41,138 nucleotides of DNA from Clostridia bacterium (GTDB lineage: Bacteria > Bacillota > Clostridia > TANB77 > CAG-508). The stretch lies in assembly GCA_900759475.1 (NCBI GenBank), contig CAAEVK010000011.1, positions 1 through 41,138 on the forward strand, given 5' to 3'. Numbering within the stretch: the stretch's first letter is position 1; every line of letters begins with the position of its first letter. Shown here in pieces: positions 28,115 through 37,013 of this stretch. The position numbers were made by a program, and so were the translations under genes. The notes under the pieces were generated by a model, which worked only from the letters and a program-made list of their open reading frames with translations, did no database searches and was not told the DNA's origin.

Positions 28115-29060
28115 ATGTTTATTTCTAATATATTTAAATATTTTCCTCAAAATATTGGTACACTGCTAGAAGACTATTTCAAAAAAAATGACACTAATAT
28201 GTATATTGCATTAGAAGAAATTCGATTAAGAGTAAATAAACCAATTATTTTAAAATTCAATCAAACAGATAAGGTTTTTGATTATCATGTGACAACAGAA
28301 GATATTTTAGAAAGTTTAAGAATTATTTGTGAAAATTCTATTTACTCATATCAAAATCAAATTTGCAATGGCTATATTACCATTAAAGGTGGGCACAGAG
28401 TAGGTATTTCAGGAAGTGTTGTAATAGAAAGTAATAAAGTTATTAACATTAATTATATTTCTAGCCTAAATTTTAGAGTAGCAAAACAAATTATACGGGT
28501 GTAGTAATAAAATTATTAAATATGTCATTGATACCGAAAATAATTCGATTTTTAATACACTAATAGTGTCACCGCCAGGAGCTGGAAAAACAACAATATT
28601 AAGAGATTTAATACGAAAAATTAGTACAGGCATAGAGCAAGTAAAATTAAAAGGATTAACAGTAGGGTTGGTAGACGAAAGAGGAGAGGTTGCAGCTATG
28701 TATAAAGGAATACCTCAAAATGATGTGGGGATAAAAACAGATGTATTAGATAATATTCCAAAAGCTATTGGAATGAAGATGCTGATTCGTTCTATGGCTC
28801 CCAATGTAATTGCAGCAGACGAAATCGGAAGTGATGCAGATATAGAAGCAATTCATTATGCTGTATGTTGTGGAATTAAAGGAATATTTACAGCACATGG
28901 AGGGAGTTTAGAAGATTTAGCATTAAATCCTGCTATTAAAAATTTAATTAATACACATATATTTGAAAGAATTATTTTTATTAGTAATAAAGGGCAAAAA
29001 GGAGAAATCGAAAAAGTATATTGTTTAAATAAAATCAATTCAGATTATGTTTTATATTAA
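28115..29060 (+). CDS. spoIIIAA: stage III sporulation protein AA, with +1 recoding site
   Basis: SpoIIIAA is the secretion-type ATPase of the SpoIIIA-SpoIIQ channel between mother cell and forespore. The incoming frame meets CGG at 28496-28498 and would stop at TAG (28502-28504) after about 129 residues. Skipping C28496 (CGGG, Gly) joins K-Q-I-I-G-C to the ATPase domain, giving about 314 residues, close to the family length. The joined protein has Walker A SPPGAGKTTILRDL and Walker B-like VIAADEIGS after the shift, and the N-terminal ALEEIRLRVNKPI and GHRVGISG before it. The start at 28115 has SD AAGGAGA; the codons back to 28061 lie in the terminator hairpin. The unshifted product would lack the entire ATPase core. 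Confidence 0.93.
28496..28499 (+). other. CGGG recoding site in spoIIIAA
   Basis: Context is ata CGGG tgt. The zero frame stops one codon after CGG-GTG. This is the only site with G as the fourth base. Confidence 0.88.
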
Positions 29061-29070
29061 ATTATATAGC

Positions 29071-29106
29071 AAAAATAGAACTTTTTATAAGTTCTATTTT
29101 TTGTTG
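29071..29106 (+). terminator. hairpin terminator inside the spoIIIA operon
   Basis: Perfect 13-bp arms 29071-29083 and 29089-29101 with a 5-base loop and a T-rich 3' end lie between spoIIIAA and spoIIIAB. It could lower expression of spoIIIAB-AH relative to spoIIIAA. Confidence 0.8.
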
Positions 29107-29156
29107 TTCTAAAAATTGTACAAGCAGCATATAAATAAATATAAGGGGGGTGCATT

Positions 29157-29666
29157 ATGCTAATACTTAAAATTGTAATATATATAGCGATATTTGCTAG
29201 TTCATCTTATGTTGGAATTTTATTTTCAAGAAAATACAGCAATCGAGTAAATGAGCTAAAAGATTTTAAAAATGCTTTTAACATATTTAAAACAAAATTA
29301 AGATATACCTATGCACCTCTTAATGAAATTTTTATGGATATATCAAAATCCATAAAAGGTATTGTAGGAGAAACATTTTTAGATATTTGTAATAGTATGA
29401 AAATTCAAGATGCAACAGAAAGTTTTAATAGTGCAATTGATACAACTAATTTAAATTTAACAGTAGAAGATAAGGAAACAATTAAAAATTTAAGCAAACT
29501 ACTTGGTAAAACAGATATAGAAGGACAACTTTCACAAATTGATTTATGCATATCTTTTTTAAATGTACAAATAGAAAAAGCAGAAAGAGAGAAGGAAAAA
29601 AATGAAAAGTTATACAAAACGTTAGGTATTATAACAGGTTTAGGAATTGTTATTGTATTAATGTAA
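29157..29666 (+). CDS. spoIIIAB: stage III sporulation protein AB
   Basis: The 169-residue protein has an N-terminal membrane segment (LKIVIYIAIFASSSYVGILF), a helical domain (ELKDFKNAFNIFKTKLRYTYAPLNEIF) and a C-terminal membrane segment (TLGIITGLGIVIVLM). This is the SpoIIIAB layout, which resembles GspF-like platform proteins of type II secretion. A strong SD (AAGGGGGG) precedes the ATG. An intra-operon terminator separates it from spoIIIAA. Confidence 0.92.
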   Translation: MLILKIVIYIAIFASSSYVGILFSRKYSNRVNELKDFKNAFNIFKTKLRYTYAPLNEIFMDISKSIKGIVGETFLDICNSMKIQDATESFNSAIDTTNLNLTVEDKETIKNLSKLLGKTDIEGQLSQIDLCISFLNVQIEKAEREKEKNEKLYKTLGIITGLGIVIVLM

Positions 29667-29718
29667 TAAGAGGATTTTTTTAAAGACAGGTTTAAAAGGA
29701 ATAAATGGGGAGGTTAAA

Positions 29719-29913
29719 ATGGATATTAATCTTTTATTTAAAATAGCAGGTATTGGAATTATTGTTGCTGTATTGCACCAAATATTAACAAAGGCAGGGC
29801 GTGAAGACCAAGCTATGATGACAACATTGGCAGGTGTTGTTATTGTGCTTACAATAGTAATTAAAGAGATAAGTACACTATTTGCTACTGTTAGAACTGT
29901 ATTTAATTTATAA
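29719..29913 (+). CDS. spoIIIAC: stage III sporulation protein AC
   Basis: This 64-residue, two-helix membrane protein has the family pattern LLFKIAGIGIIVAVLHQILTKAGREDQA followed by a second hydrophobic helix. It is part of the SpoIIIA mother-cell membrane complex. SD GGGGAGG precedes the ATG. Length and position in the operon match the family. Confidence 0.95.
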   Translation: MDINLLFKIAGIGIIVAVLHQILTKAGREDQAMMTTLAGVVIVLTIVIKEISTLFATVRTVFNL

Positions 29914-29930
29914 ATAGGATGGAAAAATAT

Positions 29931-30317
29931 ATGGAAATTGTAAAAATTATTGGAGTTGGTTTAATTGCATTAATAATTATTATTATCCTAAAACAGTACA
30001 AGCCAGAATTTGTTATTTATGTTTCTTTATTAGCAGGAGCAATTATATTGTTATTGTCTTTAGATAAAATTAGTGGAATTATTAGTCTATTAAATAATTT
30101 ATCAACAAAAGCAAATGTTAATAATCAGTTTTTAACAATTCTATTAAAAATAACAGGAATTGCATTTTTAACAGAATTTGCAGTTAGCATTTGCAAAGAT
30201 TCTGGAGAAATAGCTATAGCAAGTAAAATAGATTTAGGAGGAAAAGTAATAATTGTTGGAATGTCAATTCCTATTATTTCGGCATTGTTAGAATTAATGA
30301 TAAAAATATTACCATAA
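29931..30317 (+). CDS. spoIIIAD: stage III sporulation protein AD
   Basis: The 128-residue membrane protein begins MEIVKIIGVGLIALIIIIIL, as SpoIIIAD proteins do, and has a conserved ITGIAFLTEFAVSICKDSGE segment. I prefer ATG 29931 over the in-frame ATG at 29919 because AGGATGG sits eight bases before 29931. It lies between spoIIIAC and spoIIIAE with tight spacing. Confidence 0.93.
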   Translation: MEIVKIIGVGLIALIIIIILKQYKPEFVIYVSLLAGAIILLLSLDKISGIISLLNNLSTKANVNNQFLTILLKITGIAFLTEFAVSICKDSGEIAIASKIDLGGKVIIVGMSIPIISALLELMIKILP

Positions 30318-30334
30318 AAGGAAAATTGCTAAAG

Positions 30335-31480
30335 ATGAAAAAAGTATGTTGTATATTATTAATTTTAGGAATATTGTTTCTACCACAACATCTCCATTGT
30401 TCAACAGAAGAGATATTGGCAGAACAAAAAGAAGAGTTAAATATTTCTAGTTTTATTAAAGAAGCAAATCAATACACAAAAGATACTTTTCCTAACTTAA
30501 ATATGGGAGAGTTATTTAACTCGGCAATTACAGGAGATGTAGATAATGGAATTTTATATAAAGCAATTGTAGCAATAATAGGAAAAGAAATTATTAGTGG
30601 AATTATGGCATTAGTAAGTATATTAGTTATTATTGTCATACATAGTATCTTAAAAACAATTAGTGAGGGTCTAGAAAACAAAGGTGTATCACAAATTACT
30701 TATTATGTAGAATATATATTAATTGTTACATTAATTATGACAAATTTCACATCAATTATAGAAGTAGTAAGACAGACAATACAGAATTTAGTAGGCTTTA
30801 TGAACAGCTTAACACCAATTTTAATAACCTTAATGATAACAACTGGCAACATTACAACAGCCAATGTAATACAACCTGTCATTTTATTTTTGATTAGCTT
30901 TATAGGAAATGGTATTTTAACGGTTATTTTACCATTACTATTAGTATCAACAGTATTAGGAATTGTATCCAATATATCAGATAAAATACAAATCAATAAG
31001 TTATCAAAATATTTTAAATCTAGTATTGTTTGGATATTAGGAATTGCATTAACAATATTTGTAGGAGCATTGTCAATAGAAGGAACACTAACTAGTTCAG
31101 TAGACGGTTTAACAGCAAAAACCGCCAAAGCAGCAGTGAGCAACTTTATACCAGTAGTAGGAAAAATATTAGGAGATGCCGTAGATACTGTAATTGGTTG
31201 TAGTGCTGTATTAAAAAATGCAGTAGGCTTAGTAGGAATTATTATTATAATTGGAATTTGTATATTACCAATTATTAGACTGTCAATTTTAACAATTAGT
31301 TATTATTTGGCTACTGCTATTTGCGAAGTAATTGCTGATGAAAAAATTGTAAAACTACTAGAACAAATGGCAGGAAGTTTTAAAATACTTTTAGCAATTT
31401 TGTTTGCAACTTCAACAATGTTGTTAATAGGAGTAACATTAGTTATTAAAATTTCTAATAGTGGACTGATGTATCGATAA
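30335..31480 (+). CDS. spoIIIAE: stage III sporulation protein AE
   Basis: This polytopic membrane protein (about 381 residues) belongs to the SpoIIIA channel. It has a signal peptide (VCCILLILGILFLPQHLHC), then several transmembrane helices with family-like stretches VSILVIIVIHSILKTISEGLEN and NFIPVVGKILGDAVDTVIGCSAVLKNAVG. The start is either TTG 30326 (SD spacing 4) or ATG 30335 (spacing about 13). The SD overlaps the spoIIIAD stop, so the two are translationally close. Confidence 0.93.
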   Translation: MKKVCCILLILGILFLPQHLHCSTEEILAEQKEELNISSFIKEANQYTKDTFPNLNMGELFNSAITGDVDNGILYKAIVAIIGKEIISGIMALVSILVIIVIHSILKTISEGLENKGVSQITYYVEYILIVTLIMTNFTSIIEVVRQTIQNLVGFMNSLTPILITLMITTGNITTANVIQPVILFLISFIGNGILTVILPLLLVSTVLGIVSNISDKIQINKLSKYFKSSIVWILGIALTIFVGALSIEGTLTSSVDGLTAKTAKAAVSNFIPVVGKILGDAVDTVIGCSAVLKNAVGLVGIIIIIGICILPIIRLSILTISYYLATAICEVIADEKIVKLLEQMAGSFKILLAILFATSTMLLIGVTLVIKISNSGLMYR

Positions 31481-31510
31481 AAGAACGAAAGAGTATAGAA
31501 AGGTGTTAGT

Positions 31511-32110
31511 ATGATTAAATTTATTAGTTCTTGGGCTGGAGGAATTGTTCTTAGTGTTATTATTGCCACAATACTAGAAATGATATTGCCAGAAGGAAAA
31601 AATAAAAAATATATAAAAACAGTAATAGGAGTATATATTCTATTTGCTATTATTTCACCTATCATTTCTAAGGTTACAGGAAAGACAATTGATACTCAAA
31701 GAATTTTTGAAATAGAAGATATTTTGGAACAAAATACAATAGAAGTAAGTAGTGTAAATACAACTAATAGTATCGAAAAAATGTATACAACAAACTTAAA
31801 ACAAGATATAAAGGCAAAAATAGAAGAAAAGGGATATCAGGTAAATAAAGTTAATGTATTAGTAGAGACAAAAGATGAAAAAAATTATGGAAAAATTCAT
31901 GAAATTACTTTACATATATCTCAAAAAAAACAGAAAGAAAATACACTAACACCAATTAATAAAATTAAAATAGAAATAGCCAATACAAATAACGAAATAG
32001 TAGTAGAAGAGAATAAAATGCCAAATTATATTCTAATGGAACTAAAAGAGTATTTGAGTGGAGTATATGATATAGAAAAAGAGAAAATAAAAATTAATGA
32101 AGATACTTAA
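31511..32110 (+). CDS. spoIIIAF: stage III sporulation protein AF
   Basis: The 199-residue protein has two N-terminal membrane helices (about residues 1-22 and 32-52; WAGGIVLSVIIATILEMILPEGKNKKYIK is typical of the family) and a soluble C-terminal domain with the ring-building-like pattern. SD AAAGGTG precedes the ATG. Its position between AE and AG fits. Confidence 0.9.
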   Translation: MIKFISSWAGGIVLSVIIATILEMILPEGKNKKYIKTVIGVYILFAIISPIISKVTGKTIDTQRIFEIEDILEQNTIEVSSVNTTNSIEKMYTTNLKQDIKAKIEEKGYQVNKVNVLVETKDEKNYGKIHEITLHISQKKQKENTLTPINKIKIEIANTNNEIVVEENKMPNYILMELKEYLSGVYDIEKEKIKINEDT

Positions 32111-32150
32111 GATACAATATTCTAAGAAACTAATTTTAAAGGAGGTAAAT

Positions 32151-32784
32151 ATGTTTCAAAAGCAAATTAACAAAATAAAATCAATGATAAAAACACAGGG
32201 ACAAAAAGATAACAAAAAGAAAATAGAAAATTTAGTTGTATTTTTAATTATATTAGTAATTACGATGATTGCGATTAATACTATATGGAATAGTGATAAA
32301 AAAAATGTAGTCAATGAACAAAGTGATGATAAATATAAAAAATTGGCAAGTAATTTAGAAAATACAGTTGATAATGGTGTAACTAGTAAAACTGATTTAG
32401 AAGAAAGACTAGAACAAATTTTAAAAAAAATAGAAGGAGTAGGAAGTGTAGATGTACTAATTACTTATTCTGAAACTAGTCAAGTAGTAGCCATGTATAA
32501 TGAAGATACAAAAGAAAGCAAAACCGAAGAAACAGATACTTCTGGAGGAACAAGAAAAATTACAGAAAGTGATGTGTCAAAAGAAGTAATTTATAAAGAA
32601 GAAAATGGGGAAAAAATACCAATTACTCAAAAAACAATTATGCCAAAAATAGAAGGAGCCATTATTACAGCTCGGAGGAGGAGGAGATGCTATTGTAAAA
32701 ACCAATATTATACAAGCAGTAGAAGCGGCAACAGGTCTACCAACACATAAAATACAGGTGTTTCAAATGAAAAATGAAGGTTAA
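32151..32784 (+). CDS. spoIIIAG: stage III sporulation protein AG, with +1 recoding site
   Basis: SpoIIIAG forms the large ring of the mother cell-forespore channel. The incoming frame reads CGG at 32673-32675 and then AGG AGG AGG, giving an arginine-rich nonsense tail and a stop at 32750 (199 residues). Skipping C32673 gives A-G-G-G-G-D-A-I-V-K-T-N-I-I-Q-A-V-E-A, the conserved SpoIIIAG end with TGLPTHKIQVFQM, for about 210 residues. One N-terminal membrane helix (NLVVFLIILVITMIAIN) is followed by the ring-building domain (ILKKIEGVGSVDVLITYSE). SD AAAGGAGG precedes the ATG. Confidence 0.93.
32673..32676 (+). other. CGGA recoding site in spoIIIAG
   Basis: Context is gct CGGA gga gga gga gat. 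The shift is at the first of four consecutive glycine codons. The zero frame would run through several AGG arginine codons. Confidence 0.88.
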
Positions 32785-32811
32785 GCTAGTAATGAGAAAG
32801 GATGAAAAAAT

Positions 32812-33444
32812 ATGAAAGTTATTAAAAGAAATCAATTAGTTGTTTTGGTAATAGCATTAATGCTAATTACAGCAGGTTATTTAAACTATACTAGTAATTT
32901 AAATAATCAAAATAGTATTCTAACAAGTAGTAACCTGCAAATAGCAGGAATAGGAGATGCAACATTAGTTAGTAGTCAAGCAATAGAAGAAAATACTACA
33001 AGCCTAGAAAGTAGTATATCAACAGAAAATGAGAATGAAAATACAATTCAAACAAACCAAGAAGAACAAGTAAAACAAGAGCAAACAAAAATAACAGAAG
33101 AGAATTATTTTGCTGATTCCAAATTACAAAGAGAAAGTATGTATTCTGGAATGATAGAAAGTTATCAGAAAATGTTAGATTCTACTACTATTGGAACAGA
33201 ACAAAAAGCAATAGCTCAAAATGAAATAACCAAAATAAATAACACCAAAAATGCTATTATGATAGCAGAAAATTTAATAAAAACAAAAGGATTTGAAGAT
33301 GTACTAATTCTAGTAAATGATGCAAACATTAATGTGGTTATTAAAGCAGAAAAGCTAGAGATAAATGAAATTGCACAAATTCAAAATATTCTTGCAAGAG
33401 AAATGAATGCAAAAATTGAAAATATACATATTACAAATAAATAG
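32812..33444 (+). CDS. spoIIIAH: stage III sporulation protein AH
   Basis: The 210-residue protein is the mother-cell partner of SpoIIQ in the channel. It has one N-terminal membrane segment (QLVVLVIALMLITAGYLNY) with the typical RNQLVVLV start. A low-complexity linker follows, then the C-terminal ring-building (YscJ-like) domain (ESMYSGMIESYQKMLDS, GFEDVLILVNDANINVVIKAEKL). SD GAAAGGATG precedes the ATG. It is the last gene of the operon. Confidence 0.93.
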   Translation: MKVIKRNQLVVLVIALMLITAGYLNYTSNLNNQNSILTSSNLQIAGIGDATLVSSQAIEENTTSLESSISTENENENTIQTNQEEQVKQEQTKITEENYFADSKLQRESMYSGMIESYQKMLDSTTIGTEQKAIAQNEITKINNTKNAIMIAENLIKTKGFEDVLILVNDANINVVIKAEKLEINEIAQIQNILAREMNAKIENIHITNK

Positions 33445-33537
33445 GTATTATACCGTAGTTACTATTGTGCTATAATCTAAATATGAGATCTAAATAGCAA
33501 CAATCTGTAGATTACAAAACAAATTTTTGCAAAAAGG

Positions 33538-33580
33538 ATGACAAATTATAAAAAATATGGTACAATATACAGTACTGTAT
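33538..33580 (+). promoter_or_regulatory. uvrA promoter with palindromic operator
   Basis: ATGACA (33538-33543), a 17-base spacer and TACAAT (33561-33566) form a good sigma-A promoter. Immediately downstream is the perfect 14-bp palindrome ATACAGTACTGTAT (33567-33580), placed at the transcription start where a repressor would block. It does not match the usual Firmicute LexA box (GAAC-N4-GTTC). Confidence 0.65.
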
Positions 33581-33620
33581 TTTTTTATGGAAAAAATTTT
33601 CCTATTTGGGGGCAATAAAT

Positions 33621-36447
33621 ATGAATGATAAAATAATAATTAAAGGAGCAAAAGAGCACAATTTAAAGAATATTAATTTAGAAATACCAAGAGATAAATT
33701 AGTTGTAATAACAGGTCTTTCTGGTTCACGGAAAATCTTCTTTAGCGTTTGACACTTTATATGCAGAAGGGCAAAGACGATATGTAGAAAGCCTTTCTTC
33801 TTATGCAAGACAATTTTTAGGACTAATGGAAAAACCAGAGGTTGAGTCAATTGAAGGTTTATCGCCAGCAATTTCTATAGACCAAAAAACAACCTCTAAA
33901 AATCCACGTTCTACAGTAGGTACAGTAACAGAAATATATGACTATATTCGTTTATTATATGCAAGAATTGGTGTTCCTTATTGTCCAAATTGTGGCAAAA
34001 AAATAGAAAAACAAACAATAGACCAAATTATTGATACAATTATGGAATTAGAAATTGGGACTAGAATACAAGTTTTAGCACCTGTGATTAGAGGAAGAAA
34101 AGGAGAGTATGTAAAGTTATTACAAGATTTTGAAAAAGAAGGTTTTGTTCGTGTTAGAATTGATGGAGAAGTTTATGAAATAACAGATGACATAGAAATT
34201 GACAGAAAGAAAAAACATAACATTGATATTATTGTAGATAGACTTGTTATAAAACCAGACATTAGAAATAGATTAGCAGAATCAGTAGAAACTGCATTAA
34301 AACATGCCAATAATTTAGTTGCAATTGACATAATAGGACAAGGAGATAAATTATTTAGTCAAAATTATGCTTGCCCAGATTGTGGAATTAGTTTTGAAGA
34401 ATTAACACCAAGAATGTTTTCTTTTAATAATCCCTTTGGTGCATGTCCAGAATGTACAGGAATTGGTTATTTAATGAAAATGGATGCAGATTTAATTATT
34501 CCAGATAAAAATAAAACGTTATATGATGGGGTAAAAGCATTTGGTGCAAGTACAATGAAAAAATCTGAAACAATGGCAAAAATGTATTTTGAAAGTATTG
34601 CTAAACATTATGGAGTAGATATTAGCAAACCAATTAAAAAACTACCAAATGACTTTTTAGACAAAATTTTATATGGAACAGGAAAGGAAAAAATTAATTT
34701 TTCTTATACTTCTGCTACTGGTACAAGAAATTTTACAGTACCATTTGAAGGGGTTATTCCAACATTACAAAGAAGATATAATGAAACAAAATCTCAAGGA
34801 ATGCGAGATTTCTATGAAATGTATATGAGTGATAGTCCATGTCATGTATGTAATGGAGCAAGATTAAAGAAAGAAAGTCTTTCTGTACGTATAGAAGATA
34901 AAAACATTAATGAATTAACAGATATGCCAATTAATCAGATAAAAGAGTTTTTAAATTCATTACAACTAAGCAAAAAAGATGCTATTATTGCAGATGCTAT
35001 TTTAAAAGAATTAAATAAAAGATTACAATTTTTAATAGACGTTGGACTAGAATACTTAACATTATCTAGGTCAGCAGGTACCTTGTCAGGAGGAGAAGCA
35101 CAAAGAATAAGATTAGCAACACAAATTGGTTCTGGATTAACAGGAGTGCTATATATACTAGATGAACCAAGTATAGGATTACATCAAAGAGATAATGATA
35201 AATTATTAACTACGTTAAAAAAGTTACGTGATTTAGGAAATACTTTATTAGTAGTAGAGCATGATGAAGATACAATGTATGCTGCAGATGAAGTAATTGA
35301 TATTGGACCAGGAGCAGGCGTACATGGTGGAAAAGTAATTGCACAAGGAACAGCAGAAGAAATTAAACAAGTACCAGAATCCATAACAGGTCAATATTTA
35401 AGTGGCAAAAAGAAAATTGCTGTGCCAGATAAAAGAAGAAAGTCAAATGGAAAATCAATTGAAATAATAGGTGCAACAGAGCATAACTTAAAAAATGTTA
35501 ATGTAAAATTTCCATTAGGGGTATTTACATGTATAACTGGTGTCTCTGGTTCTGGAAAGAGTACTTTAGTAAATGAAGTATTATATAAATATATTGCTAG
35601 AGAAATTAATAAATCCAATGAAAAACCAGGGAAATGCAAAGAAATTAGAGGAATACAAAACATTGATAAAATTATTAATATAGACCAATCTCCAATTGGT
35701 AGAACACCACGTTCTAATCCAGCTACATATACAGGTGTGTTCGATATTATTCGTGACATATTTGCTACAACAAATGAAGCAAAATTACGTGGTTATGAAA
35801 AAGGAAGATTTAGTTTTAATGTATCAGGTGGAAGATGTGAAGCATGCCAAGGAGATGGGATTATTCGAATTGAAATGCATTTCTTGCCAGATATTTATGT
35901 ACCTTGTGAAGTATGTAAAGGTCATCGATATAATAGAGAAACACTAGAAGTAAAATATAAAGGAAAAAGCATTTCAGATGTATTAGAAATGACAGTAGAA
36001 GAAGCACTTGATTTTTTTAGTAATATTCCAAGAATTAAACAAAAAATACAAACCTTATATGATGTAGGTTTGGGGTATATAAAGTTAGGTCAACCTTCTA
36101 CAACACTATCTGGTGGAGAAGCACAAAGGATAAAATTAGCAACTGAACTTTCTAAAAGGGCAACAGGTAAAACTTTATATATTTTAGATGAACCAACAAC
36201 TGGGCTACATATTGCTGATGTTCATAAGTTAGTGGATATTTTACAAAGATTAGTAGATACTGGAAATAGCATTATTGTAATAGAACATAACTTAGACTTA
36301 ATTAAGACTGCAGATCATATTATTGATTTAGGACCAGAAGGTGGAGACAAAGGTGGAGAAGTAATTGCTATAGGGACACCAGAACAAATTTGCAAAAATG
36401 AAAAATCATATACAGGAAAATTTTTAAAGAAATATATAGAAAAATAG
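33621..36447 (+). CDS. uvrA: excinuclease ABC subunit A, with +1 recoding site in the first P-loop
   Basis: UvrA is the damage-recognition ATPase of nucleotide excision repair. From ATG 33621 the frame reaches CGG at 33729-33731 and would stop at TGA after 43 residues. Skipping C33729 turns the local sequence into GLSGSGKSSLAFDTLYAEG, the invariant first Walker A, and gives about 941 residues, the normal length. Other motifs are YCPNCGKK and CPDCG/CPEC zinc sites, the first signature LSGGEAQRIRLA with LYILDEPSIGLHQRD, the second Walker A GVSGSGKSTL, GRCEACQGDG zinc module, and the second signature LSGGEAQRIKLA with LDEPTTGLH. The start is ATG with SD TTTGGGGG. No start downstream of the shift could give a working first ATPase site, so recoding is required for function. 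Confidence 0.96.
33729..33732 (+). other. CGGA recoding site in uvrA
   Basis: Context is tca CGGA aaa, inside the Walker A loop G-S-G-K-S. The inserted residue must be glycine for ATP binding. Confidence 0.92.
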
Positions 36448-36459
36448 TTACATATGGTA

Positions 36460-36503
36460 AAAAACAAAGACAGCTCAAATATGGAGATAGTCTTTGTTTT
36501 TGC
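36460..36503 (+). terminator. terminator after uvrA
   Basis: Arms 36460-36471 and 36490-36501 (AAAAACAAAGAC with GTCTTTGTTTTT) pair perfectly, and the 3' arm ends in the T run. Confidence 0.82.
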
Positions 36504-36569
36504 ATAATTTTCTAAAAAAGTGTTTATACTACTAACACAAAAGTAAAATTATGAAAGGTAGGAAATAAA

Positions 36570-37007
36570 ATGAGAGTAAAAGATTGTATGAGTGAAAATG
36601 TTATATGGGCAACAAAAGAAAACAGTGTTTGTGAGGTAGCAAAATTAATGAATGAAAATCACATAGGAAGTATACCAGTGTGTGACGACAAACAGAATGT
36701 GATAGGAATTGTGACAGATAGAGATATTATTTTAAGAAGTATTGCTTGCGATAAAGACATAAAACAAACAAAAGTAGCTGACATTATGACAACAGATGTA
36801 ATTTATACATCAAAAGATACAGAAGTTTCTTGGGCAGCAGATCTCATGTCTAAGAATCAAATCAGGAGAATTCCAGTAGTAGAAAACGAAAAATTAGTAG
36901 GAATTATTTCATTAGGAGACTTAGCCAGAAGTAATGAATTCCCAAATTTAAAAGTAGCAGATTGTGTATGTAACATATGCAATTGCTCAAATAAAAACGC
37001 AGAATAA
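36570..37007 (+). CDS. CBS-domain pair protein
   Basis: The 145-residue protein consists of two CBS domains: MRVKDCMSENVIWATKENSVCEVAKLM... with VIGIVTDRDIIL, then VADIMTTDVIYTSKDTEV... with LVGIISLGDLA. Such stand-alone pairs bind adenosine nucleotides and act as energy or signal sensors. The C-terminal tail holds four closely spaced cysteines (CVCNICNC), which could bind metal or form disulphides. SD AAAGGTAGG precedes the ATG. The gene lies between the uvrA terminator and a large GC-rich palindrome. Confidence 0.92.
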   Translation: MRVKDCMSENVIWATKENSVCEVAKLMNENHIGSIPVCDDKQNVIGIVTDRDIILRSIACDKDIKQTKVADIMTTDVIYTSKDTEVSWAADLMSKNQIRRIPVVENEKLVGIISLGDLARSNEFPNLKVADCVCNICNCSNKNAE

Positions 37008-37013
37008 CTTTTT

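Noticed and set aside
319..33732. The eight split genes as ordinary pseudogenes
   Set aside because: Each has a single type of lesion (C before GGN), no other damage, full family length once joined, and several are essential or near-essential (glyS, sigH, uvrA). The truly decayed ArsR-like gene at 21089 looks quite different.
319..33732. Systematic sequencing or assembly error adding C before GG
   Set aside because: Not fully excluded, but the many other GGA/GGT/GGG words, both in-frame and out-of-frame and in non-coding DNA, show no extra C, and every event falls exactly at a glycine codon boundary. A read-level check is still the first test.
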